A stretch of DNA of 64,000 bases, taken from positions 1 to 64,000 of the forward strand of contig NZ_VTYQ01000001.1 of NCBI RefSeq assembly GCF_013113835.1. Direction: 5' to 3'. The position numbers were made by a program, and so were the translations under genes. This DNA comes from Vibrio sp. RE88. GTDB taxonomy: Bacteria > Pseudomonadota > Gammaproteobacteria > Enterobacterales > Vibrionaceae. Shown here piece after piece: positions 10,532 to 19,841 of the stretch. The stretch's first letter is position 1. Each line of letters opens with the position of its first letter. A model generated the notes under the pieces. That model did no database searches and was not told the DNA's origin. It saw only the letters and a program-made list of their open reading frames with translations.

Positions 10532-11856
10532 TATTTAATCACCGCCGACACAGGGAAATGGTCGGATAGATTGTAATGCTTCCACAAGCGTTCATCTGTG
10601 CTGCGCGGTACATCTACACGGTTATCGTTGAATGCTTTCACCGCATACTCGTCACTCACCATCACGTAGTCAAGATATTCGACATTCTCACCACCGGACA
10701 TGGCTTCGCCAGCAAAATCATTAATGCGTGGATCGAAAGTCGATTCCGTATAGCCTGAGTATTGCGGTTCAATTGCGCTGAGGTTCGCAATCATCTGCTG
10801 ATAGTCACCCGGGAACTTACGCTTGTTAACATTGAAATCACCACTGTAAACCACCGTTTCACTGGACGGGATATTGAGTGATGTCGCCAGTTCACGGATC
10901 TGTTTGAACTGACGCTGGCGATAATCACGAGCGGTGTCTGTATCGAACGACGCTGTATGCGTAGCAAACACGTGATAAGCCTTACCACCTTTAATTACTT
11001 CTGCGTAGTTGACGCCTTTGTCTGCGAAGCAATCTGTTCCGGTACAATCAGGAAATACATACTGGGCTTGATTGACGATTGGGTAGCGGCTGACGATAGT
11101 GACACCGCCGTCGTAAATGTTGATGCCATCTTTATCTAACATCTTGGTCTGATAAGGGTACTCTTTTGCCAATTCGCGTAGAAACTCCTCTCGACCGCTA
11201 GCAAACACTTCTTGCAGAGCCAACACATCGTAACCTTTGACGTATTCAGGGATCAGTGCGTAGCGATCGCTAATGTGTGAAGCAATAACAGGCAACGCCC
11301 AAATGTTGTAAGTCATTAACTTAAGCGTGTTTTCATCTGGCTCAACCGCTTCATCGACTTTGGCAGGTGTGATGGTGTAGTAAAGGTCATCATAACGGGC
11401 GGTATTCGCAGACTTAAACGCCAACTCCGCTTGTCGCTCACCAAATGCAGCCGTATTAAAGCGGTGTACATTACGGTCATCTTTTAAAGCCAGTTCAACA
11501 TCAGATGAAGAGACTCCATATTCAATGGTTGAGTTATACCAATGACCTTCCATTACTTGGTTTAGTACAACGCTTTCACCTACAGGATTGGAAACCACGG
11601 TGTTGAATTGGTATGTCTTGCCCGATTTCACCCCTTCCCAGCGATTGAAGCTGAGCACTTGCTTGGTCTCCCATGGCCCAAGTGTTTCTGTGTGCTGTTT
11701 CCATTCTTCCCCATATTCAAGTAAATCGGAGCCATCATGGCTCACCTGAATAGTCAGAGACTGGTCTGAATTATTGGTCAAATATACATCTGTGTCCGCT
11801 AAAGCGGGAAGCGCAATCAAAGACGCTAACAAGATATTCCACTGCTTAAGATTCAT
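10531..11856 (-). CDS. Secreted neutral sphingomyelinase / phospholipase C-type phosphodiesterase
   Basis: The product belongs to the endonuclease/exonuclease/phosphatase fold. Motifs seen in order are LMTYNIWALP, LQEV, the THTASFDTD segment, SGDFNVN, EYLDYVMV and NLSDHFPV, which supply the metal and catalytic residues of neutral sphingomyelinases. I start at 11856 because AAGGAAC precedes it and the product then has a signal peptide (MNLKQWNILLASLIALPALA). Residues about 20-160 form an extra beta-rich N-terminal domain. The enzyme would split sphingomyelin in host membranes, and homologues act as haemolysins. It is the first gene of a two-gene unit with a LifO-type foldase. Confidence 0.88.
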   Translation of the reverse strand: MNLKQWNILLASLIALPALADTDVYLTNNSDQSLTIQVSHDGSDLLEYGEEWKQHTETLGPWETKQVLSFNRWEGVKSGKTYQFNTVVSNPVGESVVLNQVMEGHWYNSTIEYGVSSSDVELALKDDRNVHRFNTAAFGERQAELAFKSANTARYDDLYYTITPAKVDEAVEPDENTLKLMTYNIWALPVIASHISDRYALIPEYVKGYDVLALQEVFASGREEFLRELAKEYPYQTKMLDKDGINIYDGGVTIVSRYPIVNQAQYVFPDCTGTDCFADKGVNYAEVIKGGKAYHVFATHTASFDTDTARDYRQRQFKQIRELATSLNIPSSETVVYSGDFNVNKRKFPGDYQQMIANLSAIEPQYSGYTESTFDPRINDFAGEAMSGGENVEYLDYVMVSDEYAVKAFNDNRVDVPRSTDERLWKHYNLSDHFPVSAVIK

Positions 11857-12089
11857 GTTTTGTTCCTTAGTTTTTGTTTGAAGGCTAGAACTTAAAGCAA
11901 ACAAGTTGCATATTTGTTATAAATATATGAAAAGACAAAAATCACGCAAGTTAATGAAAATATGTGATGAAACGTCTATTTTTTGATCGATTATTGTTCA
12001 GAATTTAACATTCACCCACACCTTACTAGACTCGATGTAGATCAATAACTTTATCAGTAGAGATGAGATAATTTCGGCACATTCTCCAG

Positions 12090-12377
12090 ATGTTTTCGAC
12101 GATGAGTGACGCAGAAATCCAACGAAAAATTGCCCAGTTCTCCTCCATAGAGGACACGTTAGATTATTTCGAGATCGGTTATGATCCAGCTTTTATAAGT
12201 GAGTATCGAACACCTCTAGTGAAGAGGTTTAATGGCTACTTAATTATGGTAAAACCTGAAGATTGGTTTGCAGCGCGGCGCTGCCTGAAAAGTGCCTACT
12301 GCAAAATTCAGCGTAGCCGTCTGGATCCTCATTCCCGCTCCGCATGCAGAGGGTGCACCACTTGTCAGCGACGTTAA
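12090..12377 (+). CDS. NifW-like small protein with Cys-rich tail, 95 aa
   Basis: The central part (SSIEDTLDYFEIGYDPAFI, then YRTPLVKRF and a C-terminal AYCKIQRSRL segment) fits the pattern of the NifW nitrogenase-protecting family. The family match is from memory. The tail adds a cluster of four Cys (ACRGCTTCQRR plus an earlier Cys), which suggests metal binding. No nif gene is present nearby, so a role in nitrogen fixation is doubtful. Start at 12090; an in-frame ATG at 12102 is also possible. It converges on the collagenase 2 gene and shares its terminator. Confidence 0.7.
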   Translation: MFSTMSDAEIQRKIAQFSSIEDTLDYFEIGYDPAFISEYRTPLVKRFNGYLIMVKPEDWFAARRCLKSAYCKIQRSRLDPHSRSACRGCTTCQRR

Positions 12378-12401
12378 TCCCTCAGTGAAGCTAACAACGA
12401 A

Positions 12402-12425
12402 AAAGCTCAGCGAATGCTGAGCTTT
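12402..12425. terminator. Bidirectional terminator between NifW-like gene and collagenase 2
   Basis: Perfect 10-bp stem AAAGCTCAGC / GCTGAGCTTT with loop GAAT; A and T tracts on both sides serve both converging genes. Confidence 0.85.
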
Positions 12426-12440
12426 GTTCGAAGTCACAAC

Positions 12441-14912
12441 CTACTGACGGCAACCTGAAGTATTGAAATCAACCACCAGTGCTGCGTTGCTGAACTCTCC
12501 AGACACTTTCAAGTACCCCCAGTAATTCGCCTGACCATTAATAGTGATACATTCTGAGTTTCCTGAATTATCAGACCATCCATGAAGGTTGGAACCTTCA
12601 TCATTTGGCCAGCCAAAGTTACTGTATTCCAGTTTGAGATCACCAGTACCATGCGCCGATGTAATCGACATCGACTGATACTCATTAACCCCTTCGATAC
12701 TCAGCCATATTGGTGACTGAGGCGCCAAACATACTGGCTCTCCGGCGGTCAATCGCCCACCACTGACTTTCGGGCGAACGGCACAATCGGTAGGCAAAGA
12801 ATCGTTGTCACCTTGGCTGCGAATATTGATCGATGCGCTGGTATTGGCCGTTAGGCCATCATTGTCTGTGACCGTTAAGCGGACCGAATAACTCCCCTCA
12901 CTACTGTATTGGTGCGTCGGATTGGCCTCTGAACTGGTCGCGCCGTCACCGAATTCCCAGAGGTAACTCGAGATTTGACCGTCGGAGTCTGAGCTACCTT
13001 TACTGCTGAATGAAATGGATTCACCTACTTGTCCCTCACTATTAACCGATATCACCGCTGTTGGTGGCTGTTGTTCCGAACCACCATTCACCAACTCTTG
13101 CTGCCATTGTTCAAACTCACTTTGGTAAGCCGTAGACCAGCCGTTGATGATGGTTTTATATTGCGACCAATTACCTTTACGCGTTTCCACCAGCATCTGA
13201 TTTACGTCGTCCATGTGGTGCTCAAACATGAAGCGGACTGCCAGATAACCCCAACGATAGATTCTGTCGACATCAAAACCGTCATACGTTGTTTCAAACA
13301 CTTCACTCAGCGTGTAAGTTGAGCCGTCTTTGATCGTATCTATGGCTTTCTGATTGCTGTCTTCGTTGGCGATATACTCCGCTACCCCTTCACTCCACCA
13401 CACAACCTTTTCAGTTGGATGACCAAAATCGCCATACATATCAAATCGTCCGTCCAGATAGTGGACATACTCATGTTCTAGGTTCCAGACAAAATGATCA
13501 GGATTAGCGTAAGAGGCTTCATAAGCAATGAAGTTAGGCACGTTGCCTTGCTTGGAAGGGTCACCTTCGAGGTACATACCGCCGTTGTTAGTATCAATAC
13601 CAAAGATCGGTCCGGCGTATTTTCCGTAGTCATTGCTGCTGTCGAAGATGTTCACTTGCAATTGAGTATTGTAGTCATCAGCCACCGGTTGGTTACCCGT
13701 TTCTAAGCGCTGATGGAAATAACCTTCCTCATAACCCATTTTGTCACAGGCCGCTTGGTGTTGAACCTGAGTCATATTCTGGGACAAAATACGAACCGAC
13801 GGGCCACAGGTATAGCTTTGTGACAGCACTAATGACTTCAATTCTGTTTTGAAGTTACATATGCCCAGCTCTGTACAATCTGAGTAGTATGAAGCAGTGT
13901 CCGCCGTTCCCAGCCACACTGCATCACCAAAGCCGTACATTTCATACTGATCAAAGATCTGCTTCACCTTCGCTTTGACACTAGCCTCAATAGTCGTGCT
14001 TTGATAACGCGTTAGTCGGCCCAGTTCACGGCCAGCATTGGCAGTCATAAACTCATCATCACGACCAATTGAGTTACGGTTTAGAGCGAAACTCGATAAC
14101 GCATTCACTAGGTCAGTCTGCTCACCAATTTTCGCCTTGTATTCATCATTCCAACTGCCACCGAACAACACGGTGAAAACGCTGTTTACCGCGTTACGCA
14201 TGTACCAGCTTTGCGCATAGTCGGCGTTCCAACGGTTGAGCCATTGCGTGACAACATCGATGTAATGATGTTCTAGGCTGGCGCTGTCCATAGTGATGAT
14301 CACTTCTGCTAACACCTTACCGTGAGCATCACTGTTCTCGTAGAAATTGCTGTTAGCAACAAACGCATCTACTGCCTCTTTCACCGCTGGGCGCACCCAA
14401 GTGGTGAAGCTGACCTTATCGTTGTAAAACTCCGCGTAATAGCCAGCACGTAGATAGAGGAACAAAGCTTCCAGCTCATCGCTTCCTCCACCTTGGTAAT
14501 TCTTAGCTAAAGTTGTGGTGTGTTTAGCGACGTTAAACATGTTGCCAGATTCAAACGTTGTTTCCTGAATACGGCTTTCAGCAGAGAACAGCTCATTAAC
14601 ACAGCTAGCACCTTGAGTTGTGATGGTATTAATCAGGCTGGTGCTGTTTGATGTCGCGAACGCTTCAACGTCACATGGTACAGCCGCTTCATCAGCTGCA
14701 ATCATGTTGAACGCTTTGATGGTTGGTTGAGGCTTTTTGGGAGTGAGTTTCGTTGGGGCGTATTCGAGGTGTTGATCTTCTACACCATGGTGATGTTCGT
14801 GATTGTGTTCTGCATCAAGTTCGACAACCTGTGGTACGGGCGCGCTGATGGCGTAGGCATTCGCACTAAGTAATACACTAGCCACTGCCACTGTTATTTT
14901 TTTAAGTTCCAT
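12441..14912 (-). CDS. Secreted M9-family collagenase with PKD domain (collagenase 2, ColA-type), 823 aa
   Basis: This matches the classical Vibrio collagenase layout. There is a signal peptide (MELKKITVAVASVLLSANA), a His-rich propeptide (HNHEHHHG), an activator region, and the catalytic domain with HEYVH at residues 480-484, then YLDGRF and WWSEGVAEY for the third zinc ligand. A PKD domain follows at about 625-705 (SYLWEFGDG, SYSVRLTVTDNDG), and then a C-terminal PPC-like collagen-binding domain with two Cys pairs. It differs from collagenase 1 by the PKD domain and propeptide, so the pair is not a recent duplication. An exoenzyme that digests native collagen is the expected role. Confidence 0.95.
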   Translation of the reverse strand: MELKKITVAVASVLLSANAYAISAPVPQVVELDAEHNHEHHHGVEDQHLEYAPTKLTPKKPQPTIKAFNMIAADEAAVPCDVEAFATSNSTSLINTITTQGASCVNELFSAESRIQETTFESGNMFNVAKHTTTLAKNYQGGGSDELEALFLYLRAGYYAEFYNDKVSFTTWVRPAVKEAVDAFVANSNFYENSDAHGKVLAEVIITMDSASLEHHYIDVVTQWLNRWNADYAQSWYMRNAVNSVFTVLFGGSWNDEYKAKIGEQTDLVNALSSFALNRNSIGRDDEFMTANAGRELGRLTRYQSTTIEASVKAKVKQIFDQYEMYGFGDAVWLGTADTASYYSDCTELGICNFKTELKSLVLSQSYTCGPSVRILSQNMTQVQHQAACDKMGYEEGYFHQRLETGNQPVADDYNTQLQVNIFDSSNDYGKYAGPIFGIDTNNGGMYLEGDPSKQGNVPNFIAYEASYANPDHFVWNLEHEYVHYLDGRFDMYGDFGHPTEKVVWWSEGVAEYIANEDSNQKAIDTIKDGSTYTLSEVFETTYDGFDVDRIYRWGYLAVRFMFEHHMDDVNQMLVETRKGNWSQYKTIINGWSTAYQSEFEQWQQELVNGGSEQQPPTAVISVNSEGQVGESISFSSKGSSDSDGQISSYLWEFGDGATSSEANPTHQYSSEGSYSVRLTVTDNDGLTANTSASINIRSQGDNDSLPTDCAVRPKVSGGRLTAGEPVCLAPQSPIWLSIEGVNEYQSMSITSAHGTGDLKLEYSNFGWPNDEGSNLHGWSDNSGNSECITINGQANYWGYLKVSGEFSNAALVVDFNTSGCRQ

Positions 14913-15175
14913 CTTTTTTTCTTCTGTCTGTCGTTAAGTAGGAGCACTTCGCGGTGAAGTGCCATATGCAATCGGTCACCCGATCGCTACTCACTCTAAA
15001 CAGAGAAAAATGCGCATAGTAAGCAAAATATTAACACTGGATGTTGTGGTCTCAGTTTCTAATCTTGCTGGTTTCAGAAATGCGCTCTCAATTATATTTT
15101 CTGGTGGAAAAGCTATCTTATGCTACTAATTTAACAACCTTTTTAACGGCACAAGTTCCGTTAAATGCATACAAA

Positions 15176-15200
15176 AAAGCCACCTATTACAGGTGGCTTT
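15176..15200 (-). terminator. Terminator after DEAD-box helicase gene
   Basis: Stem AAAGCCACCT / AGGTGGCTTT with loop ATTAC and flanking A/T tracts, five bases after the helicase stop. Confidence 0.85.
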
Positions 15201-15204
15201 CTTT

Positions 15205-16554
15205 TTACTCGTCGTCTGCTTTCGGGGCGACTTTCTTTTTCGGGATAAAGACCGAATCGCCCACAGCGACATTCTGATAGAAACCTTTATCACGCTGAGC
15301 AGGCTTCTTCGCTGTTTTCTTCGCTTGTGGTTTGGCTTTCTTAACCACTTTCTTCTTACCACGGTAGTCCGGTTTACGTGGTTTGATTCCTTTGAATTTA
15401 CCTTTTAAACCTTCCAGTTCAGAGAACGTTAGGTCCTGCTGGAGGTAAGCTTCAACACGCTTAAAGCTATCCCAGTCTTTCGGGCCAACCAAAGACACTG
15501 CGTCACCTTTATTACCAGCCCGGCCAGTTCGGCCAACACGGTGAACGTACTCTTCAGTGTGCTTAGGCATGTCAAAGTTGACAACGTGTGTGACGTTCGC
15601 AATATCCAGACCACGAGAAGCGACATCTGTTGTGACCAGAATCTTGAACACTGCACGCTCAAACTGGCTCATGATGGTGTTACGCTGAGTCTGATTCAGG
15701 TTACCACTCAGAGCAATGGCTTTAAGCTTCTTCTCGTTGAGTTTGTCCGTTAAACGCTCCGTGTCTACGCGAGTCGCAGTAAAGATGATCAACTGCTTGT
15801 ATTCCGCTTCTTCCAGAATGCGATCCAGAATCGCTTCTTTGTGATCAAGATGGTCACACAAATAGAATTTCTGCGTGATGTCTTTGTGCTCTTCATTAGA
15901 AACACCAATCGCGATACGTTTTGGAGCATCTAACATTTCAAAAGCAATCTCGTTCACTTCCGCGTGATCAAGGGTTGCTGAGAACATCAATGTTTGACGG
16001 CGACGGTGCTTAGCCGCATTGTGGATTCGACGTAGCTCAGGTGCGAAACCGAGATCCAGCATACGGTCAGCTTCATCGAGGATCAGAGTCTCTAATCCCT
16101 CTAAGTAAAGCGAACGGTGATCAAGGTGGTCAGCCAAACGACCCGGTGTGGCGACAATAAATTTCGGGTAACGACGCAACGCTTTCACCTGATCATTGAA
16201 GTTTTCACCACCCACAATCAGAGTCGCGTCATAAGACAAGCCACCCAGCATAGAACGCAGCTCACCGTAAACTTGCTTCGCCAGTTCACGGGTTGGAGCC
16301 AAAATCACACCACGAGGATCTTTCGCTGAAAATGCTTTGTTCTTTAACGACTTGTGTAGCATAGGTAGCACAAACGCCAGTGTTTTACCTGAGCCAGTTT
16401 TCGAAGAAGCCAACAGATCTTTACCAGCAATCGACACCGGAATGGCTTGTTGCTGTATCTCTGTCGCTTGCTTGAAGTCAAAGTGCTTCAGGTTTTTCAG
16501 TAAGCGATTGTCTAGGCCTAAATCTTTAAAGTGCAAAGTATTCTCCAAGTTCAT
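15205..16554 (-). CDS. DEAD-box ATP-dependent RNA helicase
   Basis: All superfamily-2 helicase motifs are visible in 449 residues: the Q motif (FKQATEIQQQAIP), Walker A (SSKTGSGKT), PTRELA, GG, TPGRL, DEAD, SAT, and in the second domain TDVASRGLDI and HRVGRTGRAG. A Lys/Ala-rich tail from about residue 385 (KKKVVKKAKPQAKK) should bind RNA. Such proteins unwind RNA during ribosome assembly or decay, often in the cold. It resembles SrmB/RhlE-like Vibrio helicases; the exact subfamily is not certain. It is divergent from lpp. Confidence 0.93.
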   Translation of the reverse strand: MNLENTLHFKDLGLDNRLLKNLKHFDFKQATEIQQQAIPVSIAGKDLLASSKTGSGKTLAFVLPMLHKSLKNKAFSAKDPRGVILAPTRELAKQVYGELRSMLGGLSYDATLIVGGENFNDQVKALRRYPKFIVATPGRLADHLDHRSLYLEGLETLILDEADRMLDLGFAPELRRIHNAAKHRRRQTLMFSATLDHAEVNEIAFEMLDAPKRIAIGVSNEEHKDITQKFYLCDHLDHKEAILDRILEEAEYKQLIIFTATRVDTERLTDKLNEKKLKAIALSGNLNQTQRNTIMSQFERAVFKILVTTDVASRGLDIANVTHVVNFDMPKHTEEYVHRVGRTGRAGNKGDAVSLVGPKDWDSFKRVEAYLQQDLTFSELEGLKGKFKGIKPRKPDYRGKKKVVKKAKPQAKKTAKKPAQRDKGFYQNVAVGDSVFIPKKKVAPKADDE

Positions 16555-16775
16555 AGATGTGTCTCAGCCCTGCTCTAGGTTATAGCTCAAACACGAAAGT
16601 TTTCAAAAACGCGCTATGATACCGTGAAAGATCCATACTGGATAGAGATCACAGAAAATTATCTTATTTCGCCGTGTTTACATCCCTCGATATAGTTAGC
16701 AGATTGACACTTATAGCTCTCGCCAGTGAGACATATATCAACTAATTTGATAATTGCTTAAATTCTTGGGTTTTT

Positions 16776-16807
16776 TTGACTTTTTTCTGCTTTTTGAAGC
16801 CTAGATT
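16776..16807 (+). promoter_or_regulatory. Possible lpp promoter
   Basis: The 338-base gap between the helicase start and lpp holds a TTGACT after a T tract (16776-16781) and TAGATT at 16802-16807. The spacing of 20 bases is longer than ideal, so the -10 assignment is weak. No gene is seen in the gap. Confidence 0.3.
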
Positions 16808-16892
16808 TGAGTCTACACTTTAGGAACCGTCACTATATGAGCAGAAATGTATAGGACGTCATTTTGATACTTACAATGCAAGGAGTTCATCT

Positions 16893-17141
16893 ATGAACAA
16901 AATGTTGATCGCAGCTGCGGCGTCTTCTGTACTTCTTCTAGCTGGTTGTGCTTCTGGTCCAGACGAAGCATCTTCAGCAAAAATTGACGAGCTAAGCAAT
17001 CAAGTTAGCCAGCTAAGCCAAGATGTACAGGCTCTACAGTCTGATGTACGTAAATCAGGCGATGCAGCAATGTCTGCTCAAGAAGAAGCAGCACGCGCTA
17101 ACGAGCGTATCGACAACATTGCTCAGTCTTACACTAAGTAA
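16893..17141 (+). CDS. lpp: Major outer-membrane (Braun) lipoprotein Lpp
   Basis: The 82-residue product has a signal peptide with lipobox LLLAGC (Cys19), a heptad coiled coil (IDELSNQVSQLSQDVQALQ), a second helical stretch and the C-terminal SYTK. In the family the last Lys is joined to peptidoglycan by L,D-transpeptidases. The ribosome site AAGGAG is strong. Its last 13 bases (17129-17141) are the left core of the prophage, so the final codons may have come from phage DNA while the protein end is preserved. The L,D-transpeptidase gene that should be its neighbour now lies 38.8 kb away. Confidence 0.95.
   Translation: MNKMLIAAAASSVLLLAGCASGPDEASSAKIDELSNQVSQLSQDVQALQSDVRKSGDAAMSAQEEAARANERIDNIAQSYTK
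17129..17141 (+). repeat. attL core (13-bp direct repeat, copy 1)
   Basis: TTACACTAAGTAA covers the last codons and stop of lpp and recurs exactly at 55892-55904, where it is followed by a terminator. I infer this is the recombination core. Confidence 0.75.
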
Positions 17142-17200
17142 GACAAAGGAATGGATTTAGCCTTTTTAAATCAATGATTTAAGTAATGGTTAAACGATAA

Positions 17201-17227
17201 TTGGCGATGAAGTGGCGACACAATTTT
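17201..17227 (+). repeat. Arm-type repeat, left copy
   Basis: Two TGGCGA units 11 bases apart followed by CAATTTT. It aligns with 55759-55784 over about 26 bases with few differences and one gap. Together with the core this gives arm-core-arm order in the circular phage, as expected for integrase binding sites. Confidence 0.6.
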
Positions 17228-17239
17228 GTGTCGCCACTT
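17210..17239 (+). terminator. Terminator now used by lpp, supplied by the prophage
   Basis: A 13-bp perfect stem (AAGTGGCGACACA / TGTGTCGCCACTT) followed by TTTGTTTT. It overlaps the left arm-type repeat, so it is phage DNA that replaces the original lpp terminator, which I place at 55925-55950. Confidence 0.8.
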
Positions 17240-17254
17240 TTGTTTTATAGCTGA

Positions 17255-17494
17255 CTACAAATTTGGCTTAGGTGTCTGAGCAGGTACATGTTTTCGTAGA
17301 ATGAACTCCTCCCCTTTATACGAAAGATAAGGGAATGGATAGGCAAAATAGGCTTCTTTTTCACAGTTCGAGCACGTATGCCGCCACTGGTTATCTCTTG
17401 GGGCTTCTATTTTGTCTACTCGGTATACACCACCACTGCATTCATCACATTCAAACTCTACTAACTCTACCGTAATAGGTTTACTTTTCTTCAT
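17255..17494 (-). CDS. Small putative zinc-ribbon protein, 79 aa
   Basis: The protein has two CxxC pairs (CDEC at 16-19, CSNC at 41-44) spaced as in zinc ribbons, with an aromatic segment (YFAYPFPYLSY) after them. I do not recognise a named family. No strong ribosome site is seen. It lies inside the left phage end, read in the same direction as the tail genes, and is probably a small phage gene of unknown role. Confidence 0.6.
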   Translation of the reverse strand: MKKSKPITVELVEFECDECSGGVYRVDKIEAPRDNQWRHTCSNCEKEAYFAYPFPYLSYKGEEFILRKHVPAQTPKPNL

Positions 17495-18491
17495 AATCAG
17501 TTAACAAAATCCGCTTTTTTGTGGTATCACTTTGTCTAATGTTATCGTAAAGATTTTCTTTTTTTCCTCTGTTCTATTTTGAAAAAATGTAAATCCACTA
17601 AAATTCGCTTTCAAGCCTTGTCTTATCTAGCTTAACAAGACACAAAAGAGATCATTACATATCCCTTTCAGATCATCAAAACAGTGACAAAAAACATCCC
17701 AGCTATTATTTATCAATAACTTACAAACAGACACTAGATCTTTTCTGATCGTTAATTTTTCAATTTTCTGAAAAAAACTGAAATGACTGAAATGACTGAA
17801 ATTCTATATTGGGCTATATAAGCCATTTTGAGAAGGCTTGCCCCACCCCGAAGCCCCTTATATCAAAAGGCTTTGCACCTTATCCGCTTGGCTTTCTGAC
17901 ACCTTGATTTTTCATAACTCAAAAACTGAAAAAAAACTGATCGAAAAACCGCGCAGGCGGGTGAGGAGAGTGCGGATTTTGTCATCCAGTGGTTGTGCTT
18001 CGTGGCTCTGTGGTCGCTGTTTACCCCATAGTGGCGTTGTTCTGGTTTTGCCTCAGTTCAGGCAGCTGTTTGGCAACATTAATTGTAGGTAGGAACGTTT
18101 TCTATCAAATTCTATTAACACTAGCTATCAACGCCAATGTCACTCATTACAGTTGTTGCCAAAGAGTCTTGGTAGCTCAGCTAACTCTTCTTAGCTCGCA
18201 AATCATCATTAATCGGCTCTATCCCCGATAATATGTCGAGTATTCAATTGGACACTCTCAATGACTAGTTAAAGATTATTTTTAAATACATGGATTCGAT
18301 TTGCAGCCAGATTGTGAAGTGGTTCAAGAATACAAGCGCTAAGAAACTATTTGCATAAGTGCAAGCTATGATATCAGTTGAGTATTAATTGTTATGAATT
18401 GGTAGGCTTAATATTTAGGTAAAAGATTAAGCTAGAGAGGAACACTCTAGTATCGATATACCCGAATAGGACAGCTCAATAAGGATATGAA
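17495..18491. other. 997-base stretch without a convincing gene
   Basis: I see only short frames with no ribosome site or family resemblance. The first half is very AT-rich and holds the 9-base tandem repeat; the part 17820-18100 has higher GC and may be a remnant of lost phage or cargo DNA. The last 250 bases are AT-rich and should hold the promoter of the following cargo operon; AAGGAT at 18482 is its ribosome site. Confidence 0.45.
17777..17803 (+). repeat. Tandem 9-base repeat, three copies
   Basis: ACTGAAATG, ACTGAAATG, ACTGAAATT run head to tail. They may be a protein-binding iteron-like cluster or a simple slippage product. Confidence 0.7.
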
Positions 18492-19841
18492 ATGAATCAA
18501 GAAATTTTAGAAAAAAATGAGTTTACTGATGTTTCAGAGATAGAAAAAACAGCAGAAATAGAAGGTATTTTGAAAGCGTTCAAAATATTAGAGGAAGATA
18601 ATGTTCAAGATGATAGCAAGATACCAGCGTCATCTTATACCGGCGCAGTTACTAAAGGATTCACCCCTGACTCAACAACATCTAAGTTACTTTCAGAAGC
18701 TTCAGCCTCGGGACCGGAGTCTTTACAAAAGTACTCTGAATATTGTGCAGACTTAACTAATGTAATGGAAACAATAGCTGCGCATATTGATCCCGACAAT
18801 ATAAAAGTACACGAAATTCCAGAGACAGGAGAGGTTGTATTTCGTCAACACGCAAGTATAGGTGATAGAAAATTCACTTATACAGTAACCTCAAAAAGGA
18901 AGAGTAAAAGTCGAAAATTAATTAAAAATGGCCAGCCATATGTAACTTATGATGACCTAACTACTGAGGAGATATCAGAAGGTGGTACTACTGTGCACTC
19001 TGCTACATATATATCTAGTCTGGTGCTTGGGGTCTCAGAGTTTATTACTGGGATAACTACAGCTTTTTGTATAGCAAAAGTTTCTCAAGCTGTAAAAACG
19101 GCTAGAGCATCCTTAACTATAGATACAGGACTGATATACAGTGCTGCCGAAGGAGAATTTAAAGCAGCGCTAGACTTCCGAGTTAACAAACTTGTAAGGC
19201 TAAGCACGTCTAAATCAGTAAGACTTATCGCAAGAGTAGGCGTCGCCGCCAACGCATTAATGGTTGCTCTTTTAGTTACATCAATCGTGTTGTTATTTCT
19301 GTCTAAAACAACAATTTGGCAACTAACAATCTTAAACAAAAGTAACAAAAATATTTATTGGACTAATAAATTGGAACATGGAGATCTTAAGAGTGCTCCC
19401 TACGACTCAGAGACAAAGCAAACCTATGAAAAAATAGCAGCAAAATCAGTAACTTCTGCCGGTACAATTTATGAAGAGACTACATACACGCGAGCTGATC
19501 TCACGTTTGTGAACGAAGGTGCTTTATTTGGAGTTATAGGAAATCTAAAACTCCGACTAAAAAAAGATGCTAAAGTAGAACAGCCTACGTTTGATTTAAA
19601 ATTTGACATACCTTATAGCGGTGCAAATACAGTTAGATTAACTGGTGATGACTCATTACCTACCGAAACTAATTATTTAGCGTATCAACTAGTCGATGAA
19701 AAAACTGGTCTTAAGTTTACGTATTCGTTGTCAGCAGAACATGATAAACATAGCGTTCCTACTATTAATCATGGGAAGAGTGGATGGAACTATACAAGTG
19801 CGCTGACCATCGAAGATTGGGAGAAGCCGAATAATGCCTAA
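18492..19841 (+). CDS. Cargo protein with two membrane segments and beta-rich C-terminus (toxin-like), 449 aa
   Basis: I do not recognise a family. The acidic, Ser-rich N-terminus (1-130) has no signal peptide. Hydrophobic segments lie at about 173-199 and 246-271, separated by an amphipathic stretch. The C-terminal part (272-449) is beta-rich and begins WQLTILNKSNKNIYW, in the style of beta-sandwich domains of pore-forming or insecticidal toxins. The layout of hydrophobic helices followed by a beta-sandwich suggests a pore-forming toxin or abortive-infection effector; this is inference. It overlaps the next gene by 8 bases, so the two form an operon. It is AT-rich and read against the tail genes, typical for phage cargo. 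Confidence 0.7.
   Translation: MNQEILEKNEFTDVSEIEKTAEIEGILKAFKILEEDNVQDDSKIPASSYTGAVTKGFTPDSTTSKLLSEASASGPESLQKYSEYCADLTNVMETIAAHIDPDNIKVHEIPETGEVVFRQHASIGDRKFTYTVTSKRKSKSRKLIKNGQPYVTYDDLTTEEISEGGTTVHSATYISSLVLGVSEFITGITTAFCIAKVSQAVKTARASLTIDTGLIYSAAEGEFKAALDFRVNKLVRLSTSKSVRLIARVGVAANALMVALLVTSIVLLFLSKTTIWQLTILNKSNKNIYWTNKLEHGDLKSAPYDSETKQTYEKIAAKSVTSAGTIYEETTYTRADLTFVNEGALFGVIGNLKLRLKKDAKVEQPTFDLKFDIPYSGANTVRLTGDDSLPTETNYLAYQLVDEKTGLKFTYSLSAEHDKHSVPTINHGKSGWNYTSALTIEDWEKPNNA

Noticed and set aside
17838..18231. Two plus-strand frames of about 80 codons in the left phage stretch
   Set aside because: No ribosome site, odd composition and no recognisable motif; they overlap each other in different frames.
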